Assembly: GCA_003219115.1 (NCBI GenBank)
Contig: QHPN01000023.1
Span: 1 to 16,015 of the forward strand
Source: Verrucomicrobiota bacterium
Lineage (GTDB): Bacteria; Verrucomicrobiota; Verrucomicrobiia; Chthoniobacterales; UBA10450
Length of the DNA: 16,015 nt
Direction: 5' to 3'
In this document: one piece after another, positions 1 to 6,544 of the stretch
How the letters are laid out: every line of letters starts with the position of its first letter
Position numbering within the stretch: position 1 is the stretch's first letter
Program-made: the position numbers and the translations under genes
Notes under the pieces: generated by a model
Databases searched by the model: none
Seen by the model: only the letters and a program-made list of their open reading frames with translations
What the model was told of the DNA's origin: nothing

Positions 1-287
1 ATTTTGCCGGCAGAGTAATCGGTCAGCCGATTGTCCCAGGTATGCAGGCCAAGCCCGCTGCTGTTGACCGGATAATTTTCATTGCGCCAATTGTAATAGT
101 CGCCGGCGAGCTTGTGCAGCGCGGCCGAATCTCCGGGTGATGCTTTGCTGTCGGTGCTAATTGGGGGCGCGGTTTTCGTAATCAGCGCTTTGTTTGAAAC
201 ATTAGGCCGTCGCTCCGGTGGTGTGGGAGCGGCGAGAGCAATTGCGGCCAAAAAAAAGAGAGCGGCAACGATCGATTTTGTCTTCAC
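1..287 (-). CDS. DUF885 family secreted protein, N-terminal part (cut by window edge)
   Basis: Reading the minus strand from a GTG at 287-285 gives about 95 residues with no stop up to the window edge. The first 20 residues form a Sec-type signal peptide: a basic MKTK start, a hydrophobic core (SIVAALFFLAAIALA), then a likely cut after ALAA. A Pro/Ser/Thr-rich spacer follows. From about residue 68 come LHKLAGDYYNWRNENYPVNS and then HTWDNRLTDYS, which I recognise as the usual start of DUF885 proteins. These are exported, putative metallopeptidase-like proteins of unproven function. The catalytic part lies outside the window, so activity cannot be judged. No Shine-Dalgarno is visible before the GTG and no ATG is available in frame nearby, so the start is moderately sure. 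It follows the ATPase gene on the same strand, separated by about 150 bases that contain a palindromic repeat. Confidence 0.7.
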   Translation of the reverse strand, partial: MKTKSIVAALFFLAAIALAAPTPPERRPNVSNKALITKTAPPISTDSKASPGDSAALHKLAGDYYNWRNENYPVNSSGLGLHTWDNRLTDYSAGK

Positions 288-341
288 AGCGGGAATGCTG
301 AACCCTGGTTTGGCATCGCGAAAGCGAAAATGTTCGTTTTT

Positions 342-435
342 GCTGTCATCCTGAATCGCGAAGACGATGAAGGATCTCTCCTAAGCTCGAACGTTCACGA
401 CCATTGGAGAGATCCCTCGCTCGGGATGACACAGC
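342..435. repeat. REP-like nested palindrome after the ATPase gene
   Basis: The outer arms are GCTGTCATCC (342-351) and GGATGACACAGC (424-435), complementary apart from a 2-base insertion. Inner arms GGATCTCTCC (372-381) and GGAGAGATCC (406-415) are perfectly complementary over 10 bases with a 24-base loop. The element ends 6 bases beyond the stop of the ATPase gene, so as RNA it could act as a transcription end or 3' stabiliser. There is no U-tract, so it is not a classical intrinsic terminator. It resembles a dispersed intergenic repeat, but copy number cannot be judged here. Confidence 0.6.
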
Positions 436-441
436 GTGAAA

Positions 442-2142
442 TCAGATCACGCCGCCCAAATTCGAAGGTCGTGGCGAATTCGGGTGAAATGGCGCGATTT
501 TCACCACGTACTCCGGATCGTAATCGATCAGCTTCAGCCAGTCCTCCGTAATGTCAGTCGGCGGAAAGATATCGTTTTCCGCGTACTCGGCCTGAAATGA
601 CATCTGCAAATCTTGCTCGGTGATGCCCTCATCCGGGATCGTCCCTGGCGAATCCGCCAGTCCGGCTCGCACCGCGATCGCACGCTTGATAGCCATTCCC
701 TTGGCTCGCTCCACTACCGACGCGATGATCGCCCCGCTGACCAGATCGCTCCGATACAATATTTCCTTGCGTCCGCTTCGCAGCGTTACCTCGAGAAACT
801 TGTTTTCCTCGCGTTTGGCAAATTGCCAATCAACAAAGCGCTCAATCAGTTTTCCAATCGCATCTCCGATATGGTCGGCTTCCTTGGCCAACGCGCCATC
901 GTACGGTAACTCGTTAGTTAAATAGATACGGTAAATTTCCCGGGCTCCTTCCTTGTCCGGGCGATCGACTTTGATTTTCCGATCAATCCGCCCTGGACGC
1001 AGAATAGCGGGATCGATCAGATCGGCACGGTTGGAAGCGAGAATGATGACGACATCATTAAGCGAGTCGATCCCGTCCATCTCCGAGCAGAACATTGGCA
1101 CCAGAGTCGAAAGAATGTTGGAGTAACGGGAGGCGCGGCGCGTCCCCAAAATGCTCTCCGCTTCGTCGATAAATAGGAATGGCATGAACCCTTCCCGGCG
1201 CTTCTCGCGCGCAGTCGCAAAAATCTCGCGCACCATTCGCTCCGATTCCCCCACCCACATGTTCAAAATCTCCGGGCCTTTCACGTGCATGAAATATTCG
1301 CGAACGTCTTTGTCAGTATCGGTTGCCCTAGCGCGCAACTGCCGCGTCAAATTGTATGCGGTCGCCTTACCAATCAGCGTCTTGCCGCAGCCCGGCGGCC
1401 CATAAAGGAGAAATCCTTTGGGAGTCGCATGCTGAAATTTCGCGAACAAATGCGGATGCAATAGCGGCAACTCGATCGCGTCCTTAATCGCTTCGATGGC
1501 GGATTCCTGTCCGCCCACCTTTGACCACGGCAATTCCGGCACGTTATCGAGATAATGTTCGTGCGAACCGGGCGCCGACATCATCTCCAAGGCCATGCGA
1601 TAATTGGAATCGACCCGGACTTCGTCGCCCTGTTTCACCGCCGTTTTCGCCAGCTGTGCGGAACGTTGCAAAACAACCGATTGTGTCCCGTGTTCGTTGC
1701 CGACCCGCAGGCGATCGGTCCCGATCACCTCGGTCACTTTTGTCACCGGACCGGCTGCCTCGAAGCCGAGGTCGCCGACGATGACGAACGCTTCGTTGAC
1801 CAGGACACGGGTTCCCTTCTTCAACTTCGCCATCGGAATCCGCGGATCGACGTTGCAGTAATAATCCGCTCCACCAACGACGATATGGGCGGTATCTTTG
1901 GCGACGCTTCCGAGAAACGTGCCGATACGATTCGCTGGCGACGTCACTTTTTTGATAACTTCCTCGAGTTTCTCGATCGTCTGCCGAGCTTCGACGAAAA
2001 TTTCTTCGCGCTGTGAAATTTCCATGCGCAGATCGAGCAGCTCGCGTCTCAAGGCATCGCCGGGCGGGAGTGTCGCAATCAAAAGATCGATGCGATCGAG
2101 CAAATCGAATTCCCTTTCACCCTCGTGCTGCTCGTCGCTCAT
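442..2142 (-). CDS. Mpa/ARC-type proteasomal AAA+ ATPase
   Basis: 566 residues, slightly shorter than typical actinobacterial Mpa (about 600). Residues 35-68 form a coiled-coil stretch. Residues 72-185 fit the tandem OB-fold region of the Mpa/ARC family (starts RIGTFLG; includes VRVDSNYRMAL). The AAA+ domain starts at about 203 (ELPWSKVGGQESAIEAIKDA), with Walker A GPPGCGKT at 248-255, pore-loop-like MWVGES at 295-300, Walker B FLFIDE at 322-327 and arginine-finger motif LRPGRIDRK at 381-389. The family forms hexameric rings that unfold tagged proteins and thread them into a 20S proteasome. The C-terminus is SNLGGVI and lacks the GQYL tail that Mpa uses to dock to the proteasome. No proteasome, Pup/UBact or ligase gene is in the window, so partnership is inference. 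The ATG at 2142 has a good promoter 20-48 bases upstream. Confidence 0.88.
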   Translation of the reverse strand: MSDEQHEGEREFDLLDRIDLLIATLPPGDALRRELLDLRMEISQREEIFVEARQTIEKLEEVIKKVTSPANRIGTFLGSVAKDTAHIVVGGADYYCNVDPRIPMAKLKKGTRVLVNEAFVIVGDLGFEAAGPVTKVTEVIGTDRLRVGNEHGTQSVVLQRSAQLAKTAVKQGDEVRVDSNYRMALEMMSAPGSHEHYLDNVPELPWSKVGGQESAIEAIKDAIELPLLHPHLFAKFQHATPKGFLLYGPPGCGKTLIGKATAYNLTRQLRARATDTDKDVREYFMHVKGPEILNMWVGESERMVREIFATAREKRREGFMPFLFIDEAESILGTRRASRYSNILSTLVPMFCSEMDGIDSLNDVVIILASNRADLIDPAILRPGRIDRKIKVDRPDKEGAREIYRIYLTNELPYDGALAKEADHIGDAIGKLIERFVDWQFAKREENKFLEVTLRSGRKEILYRSDLVSGAIIASVVERAKGMAIKRAIAVRAGLADSPGTIPDEGITEQDLQMSFQAEYAENDIFPPTDITEDWLKLIDYDPEYVVKIAPFHPNSPRPSNLGGVI

Positions 2143-2161
2143 CCTTTTTTCACCCGATTAG

Positions 2162-2190
2162 ACTATACGATGCGCGGAATTGTTCGACAA
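2162..2190 (-). promoter_or_regulatory. Sigma-70-type promoter of the AAA+ ATPase gene
   Basis: On the minus strand, TTGTCG (2190-2185, 4/6 match to TTGACA) and TATAGT (2167-2162, 5/6 match to TATAAT) are separated by exactly 17 bases. Transcription would begin near 2155, giving a short leader before the ATG at 2142. The leader ends in AAAAAAGG directly against the ATG, so there is no well-spaced Shine-Dalgarno. Confidence 0.5.
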
Positions 2191-2363
2191 TCCCTGCGAT
2201 CGCCTCCTCTTGAAGTATTAGACGGCCCACGCCTATTCAACAGCAGGAATCGTTCACCGTTGCGAGGTGAACTTGCCTGGTGCAACCGAACGTGGACTCC
2301 CAGTTTCGTCTCTTTACTGAAGCGTTCGCCTCAAACCGATGACCTCGAGTACCGACAAGATAA

Positions 2364-2466
2364 GATTTTTACCCGCTAAACACGCCAAAAGACAGTAAAG
2401 TTGTACAGAGCAATCGTTGCCTGCTTCAAACGCGCTTGGGTGTATTTGGCATGTTTCGTGGGCTAA
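2364..2466. repeat. Gene-less inverted pair related to the GxxExxY cassette repeats
   Basis: Bases 2364-2389 (GATTTTTACCCGCTAAACAC and on) match the repeat at 8350-8375 at about 20 of 26 positions. Bases 2452-2466 (TGTTTCGTGGGCTAA) match the reverse complement of that same repeat, with the 12-mer TGTTTCGTGGGC identical. The two copies face each other across about 60 bases that contain no gene. This has the layout of the cassette ends flanking the nuclease gene at 8389-8814, but empty. It may be a deletion remnant or a small non-autonomous element. Confidence 0.5.
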
Positions 2467-2474
2467 GCCTGACG

Positions 2475-2766
2475 TCACCGTCTGCTTGTTGCCGAGCGAA
2501 ATAACATCTGCAAGACACCTCCAACCCAGCAAAACCAGATTGTCCCCAGAACCATGTAGAAAGCCGCATCCCAAAGCAACTTATTGCGGCGGAAAGCCAA
2601 TCAAGAGATCCGAAAGACCATTGAACGCTAGCGAAGCGGGCCAATCAATCGCAAGAGCCATAAGAGGAAGTAATCCTGCACGCAGTGGGTTTGCGATCGC
2701 GCTCCCGAAGATTAGCCCACAGAACAAAATATGTGTAGTTGCAAGAATTACTGGCAGACGTCTCAT
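2475..2766 (-). pseudogene. Small membrane protein gene with an apparent frameshift
   Basis: An ATG at 2766 opens MRRLPVILATTHILFCGLIF and continues with strongly hydrophobic sequence (NPLRAGLLPLMALAIDWPASL) to a stop at 2581. One frame over, from about 2590 to the TGA at 2475, the reading continues as NKLLWDAAFYMVLGTIWFCW and then VGGVLQMLF. Together they look like one protein of about 97 residues with three or four membrane segments, broken by a one-base shift near 2581-2600. The 292-base span is not a multiple of three, which agrees. I do not recognise a family. It could be a decayed gene, a sequencing error in the CCGCCGCAATAA stretch, or chance hydrophobicity. The opposite-strand frame here (2417-2962) shows no protein-like features. 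Confidence 0.42.
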
Positions 2767-2890
2767 GAACGAAGGGCGAACAAAACTATCACTGGTTGGG
2801 GAAAATCGACTACGGATTGTGGGTGTCTGCGTTTTCTTGCGAAGAATTCTGGGAACTGGTTTAAAGGCCGGCGCGCGCCCCCTGCCTGCG

Positions 2891-2955
2891 TTGACAAAAT
2901 CCGAGCCGAATGCTATCGATCGCACAACTTTACTCTCGTCCTTAAATGGTAGAAT
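2891..2955 (+). promoter_or_regulatory. Candidate promoter(s) of the HNH endonuclease gene
   Basis: There are two candidates. TTGACA (2891-2896) lies 17 bases from TATCGA (2914-2919), which has an upstream TG and so could act as an extended -10; the -10 itself is weak. Closer to the gene, TGGTAGAAT (2947-2955) is an extended -10 with a 5/6 hexamer but a poor -35. Either would start transcription 20-60 bases before the ATG at 2984. Confidence 0.35.
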
Positions 2956-2983
2956 AGGGTAAGGTTTAACAGCCCCGCATGTT

Positions 2984-3589
2984 ATGTTACTGAACAGTCA
3001 GGTCCTGGTGCTAAACCGTCTCTGGCAGGCGGTTAACATCTGTTCGGCCCGGCGCGCGTTTGCGCTGGTTTATGCCGGACACGCCCAAGTCGTTGCCAGC
3101 GAGGGCGAAAACAATTTCCTGACCCACGATTTCAATAGCTGGTGCGATTTCTCCGCGCAATCGCCTGAGCCTGAGATGGTGACGACCATTTCGTTCAAGA
3201 TCCGCGTCCCGCGCGTGATCGTGCTGTTGTTGTTCGATCGGCTGCCGAAGAAGGAAGTGAAGTTTACCAGGCACAATGTGTTCGAGCGCGACAAGAATAC
3301 CTGCCAGTATTGCGGCAATGCTTTCGAACGGAGCGATCTGAATCTCGATCACGTCCTGCCGCGCGATCGCGGCGGACTAACGACATGGGAGAATGTGGTC
3401 TGCTCCTGCATCGGATGTAACACCCGTAAGGGCAACCGGCTTCCGCATGAAGCCCACATGACCCTGATTCGGAAACCGAAGCGGCCAAAGTGGCGACCAT
3501 TCGTGCAGGTAACATTCGCGACGCAACAGCATGAAAGCTGGCGGCATTTCGTCGACCTCGCCTATTGGAACGTTGAACTCAGCGACTGA
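2984..3589 (+). CDS. HNH endonuclease family protein
   Basis: 201 residues. The HNH/zinc core is at residues 97-151: CQYC (107-110), LDHVLPRDRGG (121-131, with the metal-binding Asp-His), WENVVC (135-140) and CIGCNTRKGNR (142-152, second zinc-binding pair). This is the arrangement of the stand-alone HNH proteins (McrA-like/HNH_5) common in soil bacteria. The N-terminal part (VLVLNRLWQAVNICSARRAF) is the shared non-catalytic segment of that group. The likely role is a Mg2+-dependent nuclease, but the substrate is unknown. ATG 2984 is chosen because the earlier ATG at 2979 ends after four codons. It is the only gene in the window on the plus strand, divergent from the ATPase and convergent with the nuo operon, from whose end it is separated by 70 bases holding a palindrome. 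No methyltransferase neighbour suggests a restriction system. Confidence 0.85.
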   Translation: MLLNSQVLVLNRLWQAVNICSARRAFALVYAGHAQVVASEGENNFLTHDFNSWCDFSAQSPEPEMVTTISFKIRVPRVIVLLLFDRLPKKEVKFTRHNVFERDKNTCQYCGNAFERSDLNLDHVLPRDRGGLTTWENVVCSCIGCNTRKGNRLPHEAHMTLIRKPKRPKWRPFVQVTFATQQHESWRHFVDLAYWNVELSD

Positions 3590-3593
3590 GTGT

Positions 3594-3651
3594 TGTAGCG
3601 GCGCTCTGAGCGCCTACTCTAAAGCCCACCGGGTCATAGACCGCCGCTACA
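3594..3651. terminator. REP-like palindrome between convergent genes
   Basis: TGTAGCGGCG (3594-3603) and CGCCGCTACA (3642-3651) are perfectly complementary over 10 bases. Inside the left half, GCGCTC-T-GAGCGC (3601-3613) is a second hairpin, and GGTC/GACC near 3632-3642 a short third. It fills the 70-base gap between the stop of the HNH gene (3589) and the stop of nuoN (3660). It is therefore well placed as a bidirectional transcription end. No T-run follows, so a REP-like dispersed repeat is an equally good name. Confidence 0.5.
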
Positions 3652-3659
3652 GGCTTTCT

Positions 3660-5081
3660 TCACCGCAGCGCGTCAAAGATTGGTTGCGGGTAGACGCCGA
3701 GCACGAATGTGCCGGCGATGAGGGCGATTAGAGCGACACGAGTTAGCGGGCTAACGATAATTTTATCGGTGGACGACGCAGGCGCGTCCCAGTAGATGGC
3801 TCGGACTACTTTAAAGTAATAGTAAAAGCCGGCGCCGACGGTGCCGATCGCAACAACGACCAGACCGAAATGATGTGTGGCGATGGCGGCGTCGAAGACA
3901 AGAAACTTGCCGAGGAAACCGGCGGTGAAAGGCACGCCTGCCAGCGATGCCATCGCGACCAGCATGGCGAAGGCCAGGAAAGGTGAACGCTGAGACAGGC
4001 CGGCGAAACTTTCCAGCTGGTCGCCTCCGGGTTGACTAACGAGAACCAGGACAGCGAAGCTCAACAGAGTCATCAACAGGTAAGCGACGAGATAGAAAGC
4101 AACGGCGCGTCCGGAAAATGAGACTACCGCCACCAATAGATAGCCGGCGTGGGCAATACTGGAGTAGGCGAGGAGCCGTTTGACGTTCGTCTGCGGCAAC
4201 GCAGCCAGGTTACCATAGATTAGAGTGAGGACGGCGATGGCCACCAGCAAAGTCTGCATTTGCGGCAAGATCAGAAATGGCTCGAGCACGCGCAGGAGAA
4301 CGATAAATCCGGCCGCCTTCGAACCGACTGAAAGATAGGCCGTGACTGGCGTCGGCGCACCCTGGTAAACATCCGCCACCCAAATGTGAAATGGGACAGC
4401 AGCGATTTTGAACCCGAGGGCAATGATGACCAGGACCCCGCCAAAAAGGGCGGCATTTTGCTCAAAACCGGACCGTGACAATACTGTCGTAATCTTTTGC
4501 AGATTCGTTTCGCCGGTTGCTCCAAAAATCCAGGTAATTCCGTAGACCAAGAATCCCGTCGCGACCGCGCTGAGGACCAGGTACTTGATTGCCGCTTCCA
4601 GTGAGGCCGGGTTGCGTCGGGTAAAACCGACCAGCACATAGAAAGAGATTGTGACCAGCTCGAGCGAAACAAAGATCAGGACAAAGTCGATCGCAGAAGA
4701 CATCCACATCAGTCCCGCGCAGGTGAAAAGTGGAAGAGCAAAAAATTCACCGAGGCCTGATTGCGGCGTGGTGCCTTGAACCCCGCTCGATACGAGCGGG
4801 GCGAAATCGAGCATCATTACAATCACGCCCGTGGTGGTGGCGAGAGCGATTCGCTTGAAAAAGAGTGAGGTCGCGTCTGCGGAATAAAAATTCCAGAACG
4901 GCGCGGAGGAGGTCGTGGATTGAGGCGCGACAAAGAAGGTGGCGAGGAAAATGAACGTTAGTCCAAGCAGAGCCGCGTAACCGAGATAACGCCGATCAAG
5001 TTTGGCAGAGAACGATTCAATCAGCAGGATGACGGTGCCGAGGACCAGGACAGCAACTTCGAGGTAAGGCGCTGAGATCAT
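3660..5081 (-). CDS. nuoN: NADH-quinone oxidoreductase subunit N
   Basis: 473 residues, usual for NuoN, and the last gene of the operon. It is one of the three Mrp-antiporter-like proton-pumping subunits in the membrane arm of complex I. Multiple membrane helices run the whole length. The functional charges are in place: Glu141 in FVSLELVTISFYVLVGF (TM5), Lys225 in ALGFKIAAVPFHIW (TM7), Lys255 in SVGSKAAGF (TM8), and a late Lys in FTAGFLGKFLVF where NuoN has Lys instead of Glu. The start is MISAPYLEV at 5081, overlapping the nuoM stop as ATGA. A longer frame from 5321 adds 80 residues, without membrane character, that lie inside nuoM. Confidence 0.95.
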   Translation of the reverse strand: MISAPYLEVAVLVLGTVILLIESFSAKLDRRYLGYAALLGLTFIFLATFFVAPQSTTSSAPFWNFYSADATSLFFKRIALATTTGVIVMMLDFAPLVSSGVQGTTPQSGLGEFFALPLFTCAGLMWMSSAIDFVLIFVSLELVTISFYVLVGFTRRNPASLEAAIKYLVLSAVATGFLVYGITWIFGATGETNLQKITTVLSRSGFEQNAALFGGVLVIIALGFKIAAVPFHIWVADVYQGAPTPVTAYLSVGSKAAGFIVLLRVLEPFLILPQMQTLLVAIAVLTLIYGNLAALPQTNVKRLLAYSSIAHAGYLLVAVVSFSGRAVAFYLVAYLLMTLLSFAVLVLVSQPGGDQLESFAGLSQRSPFLAFAMLVAMASLAGVPFTAGFLGKFLVFDAAIATHHFGLVVVAIGTVGAGFYYYFKVVRAIYWDAPASSTDKIIVSPLTRVALIALIAGTFVLGVYPQPIFDALR

Positions 5082-6544
5082 TCGGTCGCGCTGAAGTAAT
5101 TGCGAAACGTGGGCATCAGCCGGTTGACGGCAATCTGCGGGAAAAATCCCAGAAGAAGCGACACCACAACTAGCAACGCGATGGGAACGCGAAAGCCCGA
5201 TGGGATGTCGCTTTTGACAAGGTCGGACTCCGCGGAGCTGCCGAAAAAAGTGCGGCGATAAGCGCGCAGCATGTAGACCGCCGAGATCACAACACCCCAA
5301 AGTGCGAGAAGCGTGGCCCATTGAAAGATATGAAAATGTTGATAATCGAATCCGTTTCGAAAAGCACCGAACACGATCATGATTTCGGCGGCGAAATTAG
5401 CGAAACCGGGCAACCCGATGGCCGAGAAGATTCCGAGCCCGAAGGCAAACGCGGCCAACGGCATCGCTTTCGCCAGCCCGCCCATCGCGTCGAGGTCGAG
5501 CGAGGGGACGCGTTTGCGGATTTCGCCGGTGAGGCCGAAAAGGAGAGCAATGGAAAGCCCATGGGCAAACATCAAAATGGCGGCGCCGGTGGTGCCGAGG
5601 ATGTTGGCGCTGGCGATGCCGAGAAAAATGTAGCCCATGTGCATGACGCTGGAGTAACCGAGCATCCAATCGAGGCGGCGTTGCGCAATCGTGACCAGGC
5701 CGATGTAGATGATGTTGCCCAGGAGAAGGACCAGCAACATTCCGGACCATTCCCGCGCGCCATCCGGGAGTAATGGCAGGGCCAGGCGAAGCAGGCCGTA
5801 AAGTCCAAACTTTTTCAAAACTCCGGCGTGCAACATGGCGGCCGGCGCAGGAGCCGAGGCATACGCTTCCGGCGCCCAGGTGTGGAACGGAACTAACGAG
5901 ATTAATATTCCAAAGCCAATGAGTAAGACGAGATAGATACTGGATTGTAGGGAAGACGGAATCTGTCCGGCCTGCAGTATTCGCAGATCCAGACTGCGGG
6001 CGCTTGCCGGCACGGCGTGATACAACATGATCAGGCCGACGAGCAGAATGATACTGCCGAGCGCGAGATAGATTGTCACTTTCCAGGCGGCAGCGCGGCG
6101 ATTCCCGGTTCCCCAGATTCCGATGAGGAGGAAGGTCGGGATCAATGCGAGTTCATGGAAGGCGTAGAAGAAAAACAAATTGAGCGAAGCGAATGCGCCG
6201 ATCGCACCCCCGCCAATGAAAAGGAGGCAGGCATAAAACGCGTTCTCATGATGCTCAATTTCGCCGGTAAACCAGACCGCAGCGACCAGGACAATGGCGC
6301 CGAGCAAGATCATGAGAAGACTGAGCCCATCGACGCCAAGGGCAAAGTTCAACAGCATTTCGCTAGAAATAGGAAATATGACGACGAATTGAAACCCGCT
6401 CAGGGCATTGAACCGCAGAACGATGATCGCGCTGATTAGTAGGGTCAGGAGGGATGCAGCCAACGCGGTGAGGCGAGCGGGGAAGCCGATCATAATTAAG
6501 ATGGCGGCGACGATCGGCGTGAATGTGACGAGAAGAAGAAGCAT
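5078..6544 (-). CDS. nuoM: NADH-quinone oxidoreductase subunit M
   Basis: 488 residues, normal length, antiporter-like proton-pumping subunit of the membrane arm. The TM5 Glu is present as Glu131 (YAFHELALIPTFLLIG). The TM7 motif reads GFGILISLVPFHTWAPEAY (210-228), where the family normally has a Lys in the GFaiKvP-like motif. Here that position is Leu214, and the Pro two residues on is Ser216. The TM8 region has two adjacent lysines, 244-245, in HAGVLKKFGLYGLL, and the late Glu is kept in FAAEIMIVFGAF. The missing TM7 Lys may be a lineage feature with a different charge path, since the gene is otherwise intact. The start overlaps the nuoL stop by one base (TAATG at 6546-6542) and the end overlaps nuoN by four, so the three are likely translationally coupled. 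Confidence 0.95.
   Translation of the reverse strand: MLLLLVTFTPIVAAILIMIGFPARLTALAASLLTLLISAIIVLRFNALSGFQFVVIFPISSEMLLNFALGVDGLSLLMILLGAIVLVAAVWFTGEIEHHENAFYACLLFIGGGAIGAFASLNLFFFYAFHELALIPTFLLIGIWGTGNRRAAAWKVTIYLALGSIILLVGLIMLYHAVPASARSLDLRILQAGQIPSSLQSSIYLVLLIGFGILISLVPFHTWAPEAYASAPAPAAMLHAGVLKKFGLYGLLRLALPLLPDGAREWSGMLLVLLLGNIIYIGLVTIAQRRLDWMLGYSSVMHMGYIFLGIASANILGTTGAAILMFAHGLSIALLFGLTGEIRKRVPSLDLDAMGGLAKAMPLAAFAFGLGIFSAIGLPGFANFAAEIMIVFGAFRNGFDYQHFHIFQWATLLALWGVVISAVYMLRAYRRTFFGSSAESDLVKSDIPSGFRVPIALLVVVSLLLGFFPQIAVNRLMPTFRNYFSATE

Noticed and set aside
2252..2272. 7-base hairpin GTTCACC / GGTGAAC in the ATPase upstream region
   Set aside because: Short, and of a kind expected by chance in several hundred bases; no operator or terminator context supports it.
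2417..2962. 181-residue open frame on the plus strand between the ATPase and HNH genes
   Set aside because: Composition is not protein-like, there are no motifs, and it is antisense to the more convincing hydrophobic reading on the minus strand; it also runs over the HNH promoter region.
5082..5321. 80-residue N-terminal extension of nuoN
   Set aside because: It lies entirely within nuoM in another frame and lacks membrane character; the start at 5081 gives the normal ATGA overlap and family length.
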